From contig CAJTSB010000017.1 in NCBI GenBank assembly GCA_910578825.1, positions 43,756-65,841 on the forward strand: a stretch of DNA of 22,086 nucleotides. The letters are read 5' to 3'. The position numbers and the translations under genes were made by a program. Of this stretch, positions 14,870 to 21,881 are shown piece by piece; position 1 is the first letter of the stretch, and each line of letters begins with the position of its first letter. Origin of the DNA: an uncultured Lachnospiraceae bacterium. Its GTDB lineage: Bacteria > Bacillota > Clostridia > Lachnospirales > Lachnospiraceae. Under the pieces are notes generated by a model. That model saw only the letters and a program-made list of their open reading frames with translations. It was not told the origin of the DNA and did not search any database.

Positions 14870-17020
14870 ATGGGAGAAATTAAAATTTTATCCCCGCTGA
14901 ATGGAAAGGTAATTCCAATTGATCAGGTTCCAGACGATGTCTTTGCAGAGAAAATGATGGGAGACGGTATAGCAATCCTGCCGGAGGATGGTAAAATCTA
15001 TAGTCCGGTGGATGGAACTATTGTCACTGTAGCAGAGAGCCTTCATGCCTATGGATTTCAGTCAGAGGACGGAGTGGAATTGCTTGTGCATTTTGGTCTG
15101 GAGACAGTAGCCCTTGGGGGGAAAGGATTTACCCCACATGTGAAGGCGGGGGATAAGGTAAAGGCGGGACAGTTTGTTGCAGAAGTAGATATGGAATTTT
15201 TAAAAACCAGGGGCATCAATACGGTTACGCCGGTGGTAATCTGTGAAGGAGCAGATGACGTGGAGCTGGATTTTGTTTATGGTCAGGTGAAGGCGCAGGA
15301 TGTGGTGATACATAACAAATCCGCGGAGATAGAAGAGGAACAGACGGCTGACAGTAAGAATGATACGCAAAAGATATCAAAAAAGAAGAGAGCGATAAAT
15401 TTTGATTTTCTGCAGAAACTGGGGAAAGTTCTTATGACCGTCATTGCCGTTATGCCGGCGGCAGGTTTGATGATAAGTATTGGCAACCTGATTGTGATTG
15501 CGGGGGGCGATTACGATGTAGTACGAACGATTGGCAATACGGTTGCAGAGATTGGCTGGGCAATCATCAATAACCTGCATCTTTTGTTTGCAACGGCAAT
15601 CGGCGGCTCCTGGGCGAAGGAACGTGCCGGGGGCGCGTTTGCGGCAGTGATATCTTTTGTTTTGATAAATAAGGTTACCGGTGTTGTATTTGGCGTAAGT
15701 TTGGATGTGCTAAATTCTGCGGATGCAGTGACGCATACGCTTTTTGGACAGGAGATTTTGGTGGCGGATTATTTTGTAAATGTGCTGAATGCGCCTGCGC
15801 TGAATATGGGGGTGTTTGTAGGCATTATTGCCGGGTTCGTAGGGGCAACCGCCTTTAATAAATATTATAATTTCCGTAAGCTGCCGGATGCCTTATCATT
15901 CTTCAACGGGAAACGTTTCGTGCCGCTGGTGGTTATTTTCTATTCCACGGTTACCGCGTTGGTGTTGAGCCTGATCTGGCCGGTTGTGCAGACCGGAATC
16001 AATGATTTTGGCATCTGGATTGCGAATTCCTCCGATACCTCGCCGGTGCTTGCGCCGTTTATATATGGAACGCTGGAGCGTCTATTGCTTCCGTTTGGAC
16101 TGCATCATATGCTGACGATTCCCATGAATTATACGTCTTTTGGAGGAACCTATACGGTGCTTACGGGTACAGGCGCGGGGACGCAGGTATTCGGTCAGGA
16201 TCCTCTGTGGCTGGCATGGGTGACAGATTTGATTAATTTCAAAGATGCCGGGGACATGGCGTCATACAAGGAGCTCCTCACGACGGAGACGCCGGCACGT
16301 TTCAAGGTCGGACAGATGATTGGAGCTACCGGACTTTTGATGGGATTTGCACTGGCAATGTATCGCAGGGTAGAGCCGCAGAGGAGGAAACAGTATAAGT
16401 CCGTATTTATATCGGTAGTGGCGGCAGTATTTCTGACTGGTGTTACGGAGCCGTTAGAGTTTATGTTTATGTTTGCAGCGTTACCGCTTTATATCGTCTA
16501 TGCAGTTTTGCAGGGTCTGGCGTTTGCGCTGGCAGGTGTTTTTGACCTGCGTCTGCATTCTTTTGGCAATCTGGAATTTGTCACGAGGATTCCCATGTCA
16601 TTAAAGGCAGGGCTTGGCGGAGATATTTTTAACTTTGTCCTCAGTGTGGTTGTATTTTTTGCGATTGGATATGTGGTGGCATACGTTATGATAGGAAAAT
16701 TTAAGTTTGCTACCCCGGGACGTCTGGGAAATTATCTGGATGAAGAACTGTCTGGCGAGGGGGACACGAAATCTGCGGTTAGCGGAAATGAGCAGGCAGA
16801 GAAGATTATCACCCTGCTTGGCGGGAGAGAAAATATCACGTTGGTTGACGCCTGCATGACGAGGCTGCGCGTTACTGTCAGGAATATAGATAAAGTAGCA
16901 GAGTTGCCCGAATGGAAGGCACAGGGAGCCATGGGCCTGATTAAGAAAGACAATGGTATTCAGGCTGTCTATGGTCCGAAAGCGGATGTATTGAAATCCG
17001 ATATCAATGATATTTTATAG
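14870..17020 (+). CDS. PTS sugar permease, glucose superfamily, domain order EIIA-EIIC-EIIB
   Basis: 716 aa. AGGAGGAAGG at 14857-14866 places the start at ATG 14870 rather than at the in-frame GTG 14852. EIIA (about 1-150) has the partner His59 (SLHAYGF) and phospho-His74 (LLVHFGLETVAL). A linker of about 35 polar residues leads to EIIC (about 175-620), with many membrane helices and the LLLPFGLHHMLTIPMNY region. EIIB (about 640-716) has the phospho-Cys662 in DACMTRLRVTV. All three catalytic residues are present, so the protein should import and phosphorylate a sugar by itself with EI and HPr. The glucose/maltose/N-acetylglucosamine branch fits, but the sugar cannot be chosen. Having EIIA first is unlike the usual C-B-A or B-C-A order. 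The hydrolase gene follows after 11 bases. Confidence 0.93.
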   Translation: MGEIKILSPLNGKVIPIDQVPDDVFAEKMMGDGIAILPEDGKIYSPVDGTIVTVAESLHAYGFQSEDGVELLVHFGLETVALGGKGFTPHVKAGDKVKAGQFVAEVDMEFLKTRGINTVTPVVICEGADDVELDFVYGQVKAQDVVIHNKSAEIEEEQTADSKNDTQKISKKKRAINFDFLQKLGKVLMTVIAVMPAAGLMISIGNLIVIAGGDYDVVRTIGNTVAEIGWAIINNLHLLFATAIGGSWAKERAGGAFAAVISFVLINKVTGVVFGVSLDVLNSADAVTHTLFGQEILVADYFVNVLNAPALNMGVFVGIIAGFVGATAFNKYYNFRKLPDALSFFNGKRFVPLVVIFYSTVTALVLSLIWPVVQTGINDFGIWIANSSDTSPVLAPFIYGTLERLLLPFGLHHMLTIPMNYTSFGGTYTVLTGTGAGTQVFGQDPLWLAWVTDLINFKDAGDMASYKELLTTETPARFKVGQMIGATGLLMGFALAMYRRVEPQRRKQYKSVFISVVAAVFLTGVTEPLEFMFMFAALPLYIVYAVLQGLAFALAGVFDLRLHSFGNLEFVTRIPMSLKAGLGGDIFNFVLSVVVFFAIGYVVAYVMIGKFKFATPGRLGNYLDEELSGEGDTKSAVSGNEQAEKIITLLGGRENITLVDACMTRLRVTVRNIDKVAELPEWKAQGAMGLIKKDNGIQAVYGPKADVLKSDINDIL

Positions 17021-17031
17021 GGGAAAACAGT

Positions 17032-17880
17032 ATGAAACTTATGACATTGAACGCACATAGCCACAGTGTCGATTTGCCTCAAAGCGTGAGTGAAAAAAAT
17101 CTTGAGGGGTTGGCAGAATGCATTTTCAGGCAGCAGGTTGATGTGATAGCGTTGCAGGAGGTATGCCAGACACAGAGCGCAGAAATTGCAGATGCGGAAG
17201 AAATACATGGTTGTGTGCAGACCGGCAGGCAGACGGTCATCCGGAAAGATAATTATGTGCTGAGACTGATACACAATCTGGCACAGAAAGGCTGCCGCTA
17301 TCACTGGAGCTGGCATGGGATAAAAGTTGGCTATGGAATCTTTGACGAAGGGCTTGCCATCGTCAGCAGGTTTCCTATTCGCAGTGTGGAAACGTATTAT
17401 CTTTCTGATTCCCACGATTATGGGAACTGGAAAACGAGAAAAGCCATCGCAGCGGATATTCGTATCGGAGGGCGGCAGACCTGGTTTGTATGTACCCATA
17501 TGGGCTGGTGGAAGGATGAGGAGGAACCTTTTGCAGCACAGATGGAGCGTCTTCAGCGGGAATTGTCGGCAAAAGAAGGCTGCATATTCCTGATGGGCGA
17601 TTTCAACAGTCCGGCAAATGAAAGAAATACCGGTTATGATTATGTGAAACGCTGCGGGTGGCTGGATACCTGGATGCTTGCCGGAAATAAGGATCATGAT
17701 ATTACGGTTCCGGGGAAGATAGACGGCTGGGGAGCAGAAGCAGGGAAAGGATTATGTATTGATTATATCTGGTCGAATTGTCCGGCGGATGTGGTGTCTT
17801 CGCGTGTGGTATTTTCCGGGAAAGAGGAACCCGTGATTTCAGATCATTTTGGGATATTGGCGGAAATTTGTGGGTCATAG
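17032..17880 (+). CDS. endonuclease/exonuclease/phosphatase-fold metal hydrolase linked to the PTS
   Basis: 282 aa with no signal peptide, so cytosolic. The fold's metal and catalytic residues are visible: Asn7 in TLNAHS, Glu43 in VIALQEV, His in CTHMGWW, Asp and Asn in MGDFNSP, IDYIW, and the terminal Asp-His in SDHFGI. Family members cleave phosphodiesters or phosphomonoesters with Mg2+ (exonuclease III, sphingomyelinase, inositol phosphatases, DNase I). The gene begins 11 bases after the permease stop, so the two are almost certainly co-transcribed. This points to a small-molecule sugar phosphate or phosphodiester substrate rather than DNA repair, though that is inference. The ribosome site is weak (GGGGA), consistent with coupling. 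The exact substrate cannot be read from the sequence. Confidence 0.85.
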   Translation: MKLMTLNAHSHSVDLPQSVSEKNLEGLAECIFRQQVDVIALQEVCQTQSAEIADAEEIHGCVQTGRQTVIRKDNYVLRLIHNLAQKGCRYHWSWHGIKVGYGIFDEGLAIVSRFPIRSVETYYLSDSHDYGNWKTRKAIAADIRIGGRQTWFVCTHMGWWKDEEEPFAAQMERLQRELSAKEGCIFLMGDFNSPANERNTGYDYVKRCGWLDTWMLAGNKDHDITVPGKIDGWGAEAGKGLCIDYIWSNCPADVVSSRVVFSGKEEPVISDHFGILAEICGS

Positions 17881-17964
17881 GCGGCCAAAGGATCAGGACT
17901 GTGGGAATGGCTGAAAGATCATGCGCTGTTTATGGCATAAAAACAAGAAAATTACGGCAAACTC

Positions 17965-17992
17965 TGGACTTTGTGAGAAGATGATGTAAAAT
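17965..17992 (+). promoter_or_regulatory. probable promoter of ptsI
   Basis: TGGACT (17965-17970, 4 of 6), a 16-base spacer and TAAAAT (17987-17992, 5 of 6). A leader of about 43 bases leads to ATG 18043. No terminator is visible between the hydrolase gene and here, so read-through from the permease operon is also possible. Confidence 0.45.
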
Positions 17993-18042
17993 ACAGGAAA
18001 GAAGAAACGATAAGAGCTAAGGATAGGTGGAGGTAAGTATTT

Positions 18043-19662
18043 ATGATAAAATTTTTTGGGAAATCGGTCTTTAAGGGCATTGCAATCGGTCCGGTGGTAG
18101 TGCTGAAAAATGAGGAACAGAAGGTAAAGCGCAGGAAGGTCGAACAACCCGAGGCGGAAGTCGCGAGAGTTGCGCAGGGTGTGAAAACCGCGCAGGAGCA
18201 ATTACAGGCGTTATATGAAAAAGCCATAGTAGAGGTGGGGGAAGCCAGCGCGGCAATTTTCGAGGTACATCAGATGATGCTGGAAGACGAGGATTATCTG
18301 GACGCTATTTACAATATGATTCGTGCAGAACAGGTAAATGCGGAGTATGCAGTGGCTGTGACCGGGGATAATTTTTCGGAGATGTTTGCCGGAATGGATG
18401 ACGATTATATGAAGGCGCGTGCAGCGGACATCAAAGACATATCCAACCGGCTGATGCAGTGCGTCAGCGGAAACAACGAATCGAACCTGAACTTTCAAGA
18501 GCCTTCAATTATTGTGGCGGATGATTTGAGTCCCAGCGAGACGGTACAGATGGATAAGAAAAAGATCCTGGCGTTTGTCACGGTGCGCGGCTCCGCCAAT
18601 TCCCACACATCCATATTGGCGCGGATGATGAACATCCCGGCATTAATTGGCGTGCCACTGGATTTGGATAAGGTTCAGTCCGGAATGAGGGCGGTCGTAG
18701 ATGGTATTCAGGGTGAGGTCATCTTTGAGCCCAATGAATTTGTCTGCGAGGAGACAGAGCGCAAGATTAAGAAAGAACAGGAAAAGCGGCAGCTTTTGCA
18801 TGAATTGAATGGAAAAGAAAATGTGACGTTGAGTGGAAGAAAAGTCAATGTCTATGCCAATATCGGCGGTATTGGGGACATAGGTTATGTTCTGGAAAAC
18901 GATGCGGGCGGGATTGGCCTGTTCCGCAGTGAATTTCTCTATCTCGGGAGAGATGATTTTCCGACAGAGGAAGAGCAGTTCCAGGCATACCGGCAGGTTT
19001 TGCAGACGATGGGTGAGAAAAAGGTCATTATCCGTACGCTGGATATCGGAGCGGATAAGCAGGTGGATTATTTTAATCTGGGCAAGGAGGATAACCCGGC
19101 GATGGGTTACCGTGCCATCCGTATCTGCCTCAAACAGCCGGATATCTTTAAAACGCAGCTTCGTGCGCTGCTGCGGGCATCCATATATGGCAACCTTTCC
19201 ATTATGTATCCGATGATAACTTCGGTGCAGGAAGTGGAAAAAATCTATGCGATTGTAGGAGAAGTGAAAGAGGAGTTAGGAAAAGAGCAAATTACATTCA
19301 GGGAACCGGAGCAGGGAATTATGATTGAAACCCCGGCGGCAGTGATGATTAGCGATAAACTGGCACAGATGGTTGACTTTTTCAGCGTCGGAACCAATGA
19401 CCTGACGCAGTATACGCTTGCGATTGACAGGCAGAATGAAAAGCTGGATGAATTCTATAATCCGCATCATGAAGCGATCCTTGCCATGATTCAGATAATT
19501 ACCGACAACGCCCATAAATATGGAAAATGGGCGGGGATATGCGGGGAGCTAGGAGGGGATCTGGAACTTACGGAAACATTTGTGAAAATGGGAATTGATG
19601 AACTGTCTGTCTCCCCTTCAATGATACTGCCTTTGCGGAAACGTATCCGGGAGATTTCTTAA
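18043..19662 (+). CDS. ptsI: PTS enzyme I (phosphoenolpyruvate-protein phosphotransferase)
   Basis: 539 aa, slightly under the usual ~570. It autophosphorylates from PEP and passes phosphate to HPr in the cytosol. The phosphohistidine swivel domain has His188 (GSANSHTSILARMMNIPALI). The TIM-barrel PEP domain shows GIGLFRSEFLY, RTLDIGADK, MGYRAIR, the signature DFFSVGTNDLTQYTLAIDR, and the active-site Cys in GICGELGGD. GGAGG at 18029-18033 lies 9 bases before ATG. ptsI precedes ptsH here, the reverse of the common ptsH-ptsI order, with 78 bases between them. Placed right after a PTS permease, it supplies the general phosphate for it, but it may be the cell's only enzyme I. Confidence 0.97.
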   Translation: MIKFFGKSVFKGIAIGPVVVLKNEEQKVKRRKVEQPEAEVARVAQGVKTAQEQLQALYEKAIVEVGEASAAIFEVHQMMLEDEDYLDAIYNMIRAEQVNAEYAVAVTGDNFSEMFAGMDDDYMKARAADIKDISNRLMQCVSGNNESNLNFQEPSIIVADDLSPSETVQMDKKKILAFVTVRGSANSHTSILARMMNIPALIGVPLDLDKVQSGMRAVVDGIQGEVIFEPNEFVCEETERKIKKEQEKRQLLHELNGKENVTLSGRKVNVYANIGGIGDIGYVLENDAGGIGLFRSEFLYLGRDDFPTEEEQFQAYRQVLQTMGEKKVIIRTLDIGADKQVDYFNLGKEDNPAMGYRAIRICLKQPDIFKTQLRALLRASIYGNLSIMYPMITSVQEVEKIYAIVGEVKEELGKEQITFREPEQGIMIETPAAVMISDKLAQMVDFFSVGTNDLTQYTLAIDRQNEKLDEFYNPHHEAILAMIQIITDNAHKYGKWAGICGELGGDLELTETFVKMGIDELSVSPSMILPLRKRIREIS

Positions 19663-19740
19663 AACATCATCCGCAGGGCGTATATGAAATGTCTCGCAGA
19701 TAAAAATATAAAATGTAAAATTTTTAAGGAGAAAAAGGAA

Positions 19741-19998
19741 ATGCAGAAATTTGACTATATAATTAAAGATGAAGTGGGAATTCATGCGAGGCCGGCAGGA
19801 TTACTGGTAAAAGAGGCTAAAAAGTATGAGAGTGAAGTCCGTATTGCGAAGGGTGACAAATCTGCTGCGGCGACAAAGCTGATGGCCGTGATGGGGCTTG
19901 GCGTAAAATGTGGGGACACGGTAACCGTAGAGGTGGAAGGGACAGATGAAACCGCTGCCTGTGAAGCAATCAAAACCTTTTTTGAGAGTAACCTGTAA
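19741..19998 (+). CDS. ptsH: HPr phosphocarrier protein, Ser46 replaced by Lys
   Basis: 85 aa from ATG 19741; AGGAG (19727-19731) is 9 bases upstream, so the longer in-frame start at 19684 is rejected. Phospho-His15 sits in GIHARPAG, as in all HPr. Aligned to the B. subtilis pattern KSIMGVMSLG, this protein has TKLMAVMGLG at 45-54. The HPr-kinase target Ser46 is therefore Lys46, which would remove the usual Ser-P signal to CcpA. Either this clade senses sugar differently or another HPr carries that role. It is likely co-transcribed with ptsI and ends just before a strong hairpin. Confidence 0.96.
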   Translation: MQKFDYIIKDEVGIHARPAGLLVKEAKKYESEVRIAKGDKSAAATKLMAVMGLGVKCGDTVTVEVEGTDETAACEAIKTFFESNL

Positions 19999-20003
19999 AT
20001 GAT

Positions 20004-20056
20004 AAACCATTCAGCCAGCCGGGATGCATTTCTGCAAATGGCTGGCTGAATGGTTT
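20004..20056 (+). terminator. terminator after ptsH
   Basis: A perfect 17-bp stem (AAACCATTCAGCCAGCC at 20004-20020 with its complement at 20040-20056) around a 19-base loop that has a minor TGCA stem. The trailing T-run is short (TTTT, partly in the stem). It starts 6 bases after the ptsH stop codon. Confidence 0.75.
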
Positions 20057-20143
20057 TAGAATCCTCATTTATTATACGTTGGCCTGCTTGTTTCTTCAAA
20101 TTTCAAAAAAAGAATTTTTATTAGAGATAAACCCAAAATATGA

Positions 20144-20172
20144 TAGGCAAAACTGGAAAATTGTGCTATAAT
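20144..20172 (+). promoter_or_regulatory. promoter of the hemerythrin-receiver gene
   Basis: TAGGCA (20144-20149, 4 of 6), a 17-base spacer and a perfect TATAAT (20167-20172). The leader to ATG 20213 is about 34 bases and includes GGAGGAG (20199-20205). Confidence 0.65.
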
Positions 20173-20212
20173 ACCCACCGAAGATAATTATTACACGTGG
20201 AGGAGAAGTGAC

Positions 20213-21553
20213 ATGAGCCATATTGCATGGGACAAAAGTTATGAAATCGGCGTGGATTTTATTGACAAGGAACACCAGGTGCTTTTTTCAACGATGAATA
20301 AACTGATTAATCTCAGTGAGAGCGAAGAGAAGAGCGAGTGGGTATGCCGTGAAGGCATCAAATATTTAAAAAACCATACCGATAAGCATTTTGAAAATGA
20401 AGAGAAGTATATGCAGTCTATTGGTTACAGTGAATATGAAATACATAAACATCTGCATGATGATTTCCGCCATAAGACGATGCCTGCATTGGAAGAAGAA
20501 TTGGAGGAATCTCAGTATTCCGCAGAATCTATCCGGCATTTTGTGGGCGTCTGTATCGGCTGGGTGATTTCCCATACGCTTACGGAAGATCAGGCAATTG
20601 TCGGCAAGACAGGAAGCAAATGGGGCAAGATTCCGCATGAGAAGGAGAAAGACGCCTTAGAGACAACGATTATCCAGCTTGTGCAGGAGATGTTTCAACT
20701 GAAAGCGAAAATGATAAGCGGACAGTACGCAGGGGAAGACTTCGGAAACGTATTCTGCTGCCGGTTCGTTTACAGTGGAGAGAAGAAGGAGCGCTGGCAG
20801 ATTACGCTTGTCTTTGAAGACCGGCTCCTGCTTAAGATTGTCAGCAATATTTTGAATACGGAGTACCCGAAAGTGGATGATATGGTACTCAATGTTACCC
20901 GGTATCTGTCACGCCAGTTTTTGGAGCAAATCAGGGAGCGTATTCCGGTATTTGACTTCATGACATTGGAGGACGAAAGCCTGTTGACACATGAGCAGCT
21001 TTTGAAATCTTTTGAACGTGAGCATCCTGCCTGCAGCCTGTTGTTTAGTACGGGAGAGGGATATTTTGCATTCAGCGCGGTATCTGCCGAGTCTTTGAGC
21101 GGTAAAATTGTCTCAGAGATCAATCATCACAATGCCATGAATGCGGTGAAAGAATATCTGGTGAAAGAGAATGAGGAGCAGGAAAGCCGTAAGCATAAGA
21201 TTCTGGTGGTGGATGATTCCGAGTTCATGCTTGCGAGAATGCGCCAGTTATTGTCGGACAAATATGATATTCTGGAGTCCAATTCCAGTATATCAGCGAT
21301 TAAGATCATCGCTGTGAACCGTCCGGATTTGGTGTTGCTGGATTATGAGATGCCAATCTGTGATGGCAAGCAGGCTCTGGAAATGATTCGCTCTGATAAA
21401 GACATCGCGGATATTCCAGTTATGTTCCTTACTGGCAGGGGGGACAAGGAGAGCGTAAGGAATGTCAAAGCATTGAAACCGGAGGGATATCTTCTGAAAA
21501 CAATGCCGGATGATTTTATCATGAAGACTGTGGATGAATTCTTTGAAAAATAA
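20213..21553 (+). CDS. bacteriohemerythrin / CheX-like / receiver fusion protein
   Basis: 446 aa, soluble. Residues 1-130 form a hemerythrin with a full set of di-iron ligands: His21, His59 and Glu63 (HFENE), His78 and His82 (HKHLH), His121 and Asp126 (HTLTED). It should bind O2 or react with NO or redox signals. Residues about 160-315 resemble the CheC/CheX/FliY phosphatase fold (VLNVTRYLSRQFLEQIRERI, then a strand-rich part with FSTGEGYFAFSAV), but the catalytic Glu/Asn pair is not clear. Residues 326-446 are a receiver with phospho-Asp377 (VLLDYEMPICDG) and Lys in LLKTMP. There is no DNA-binding output. The order suggests an oxygen-tuned phosphorylation switch, possibly paired with a soluble hybrid kinase such as that at 10308-13454; the pairing is inference. 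Confidence 0.88.
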   Translation: MSHIAWDKSYEIGVDFIDKEHQVLFSTMNKLINLSESEEKSEWVCREGIKYLKNHTDKHFENEEKYMQSIGYSEYEIHKHLHDDFRHKTMPALEEELEESQYSAESIRHFVGVCIGWVISHTLTEDQAIVGKTGSKWGKIPHEKEKDALETTIIQLVQEMFQLKAKMISGQYAGEDFGNVFCCRFVYSGEKKERWQITLVFEDRLLLKIVSNILNTEYPKVDDMVLNVTRYLSRQFLEQIRERIPVFDFMTLEDESLLTHEQLLKSFEREHPACSLLFSTGEGYFAFSAVSAESLSGKIVSEINHHNAMNAVKEYLVKENEEQESRKHKILVVDDSEFMLARMRQLLSDKYDILESNSSISAIKIIAVNRPDLVLLDYEMPICDGKQALEMIRSDKDIADIPVMFLTGRGDKESVRNVKALKPEGYLLKTMPDDFIMKTVDEFFEK

Positions 21554-21571
21554 ACAGGGAATCAGATGGGA

Positions 21572-21612
21572 AAGGTTCTGTATTCTGGGGAAATACCCAG
21601 GTACAGAACCTT
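21572..21612 (+). terminator. two-part hairpin after the hemerythrin-receiver gene
   Basis: An outer 11-bp perfect stem (AAGGTTCTGTA, 21572-21582, with TACAGAACCTT, 21602-21612) encloses a 5-bp stem CTGGG (21585-21589)/CCCAG (21596-21600). It lies 18 bases after the stop codon, as a terminator would. The downstream sequence AAATAATTTAT lacks a T-run, so it may instead be a 3'-end stabilising or protein-binding structure. Confidence 0.5.
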
Positions 21613-21881
21613 AAATAATTTATACAGGTTGGATTTATGGCAGGCGGTTTTAAATCAGCAGTTCCGATTGGTAGAGGCAATCGAAGAATGGATAGGGGCA
21701 TTGAAGTGGATGAGTGCTATAATGATGGGGAAAGAATTAAACAATCGGAAATTGCAGATGAATTTCTTGAACTTTCCTTATTTTTCAAGGCTTTTCAAGC
21801 CTCATACAGTGAATTGCTATGTATTTTCCCTTGTTTTTGCCCTTATGGGCAGTTTACAAGGGAAAGTTTTTCTGAATGTAT
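21613..21881. other. gene-poor junction region, likely flank of an integrated element
   Basis: No recognisable gene. Two overlapping plus-strand frames are open here (82 codons from ATG 21637; another from ATG 21566 to the window end), but neither has a ribosome site or a family I know. A tandem near-repeat TTTTCAAGGC/TTTTCAAGCC (21782-21801) also forms the inverted repeat GGCTT-TTC-AAGCC (21789-21801). This is the kind of sequence a tyrosine recombinase core can have. With the recombinase gene starting its 3' end at 21882, an attachment site is likely in this stretch. Confidence 0.35.
21825..21871 (+). terminator. nested hairpin with T-run before the recombinase 3' end
   Basis: An outer 10-bp stem TTTCCCTTGT (21825-21834)/ACAAGGGAAA (21856-21865) encloses an inner stem TGCCC (21838-21842)/GGGCA (21847-21851) with a 4-base loop. 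GTTTTT follows on the plus strand, so termination would be rightward. It lies 11 bases past the recombinase stop on the other strand. It may insulate the element from host transcription or be part of the element's end. Confidence 0.5.

Noticed and set aside
16969..17697. 242-codon open frame on the minus strand
   Set aside because: It is antisense to the clear hydrolase gene, with no ribosome site or family signature.
19684..19740. N-terminal extension of HPr from ATG 19684
   Set aside because: It would displace His15 from its universal position, and the ribosome site fits ATG 19741.
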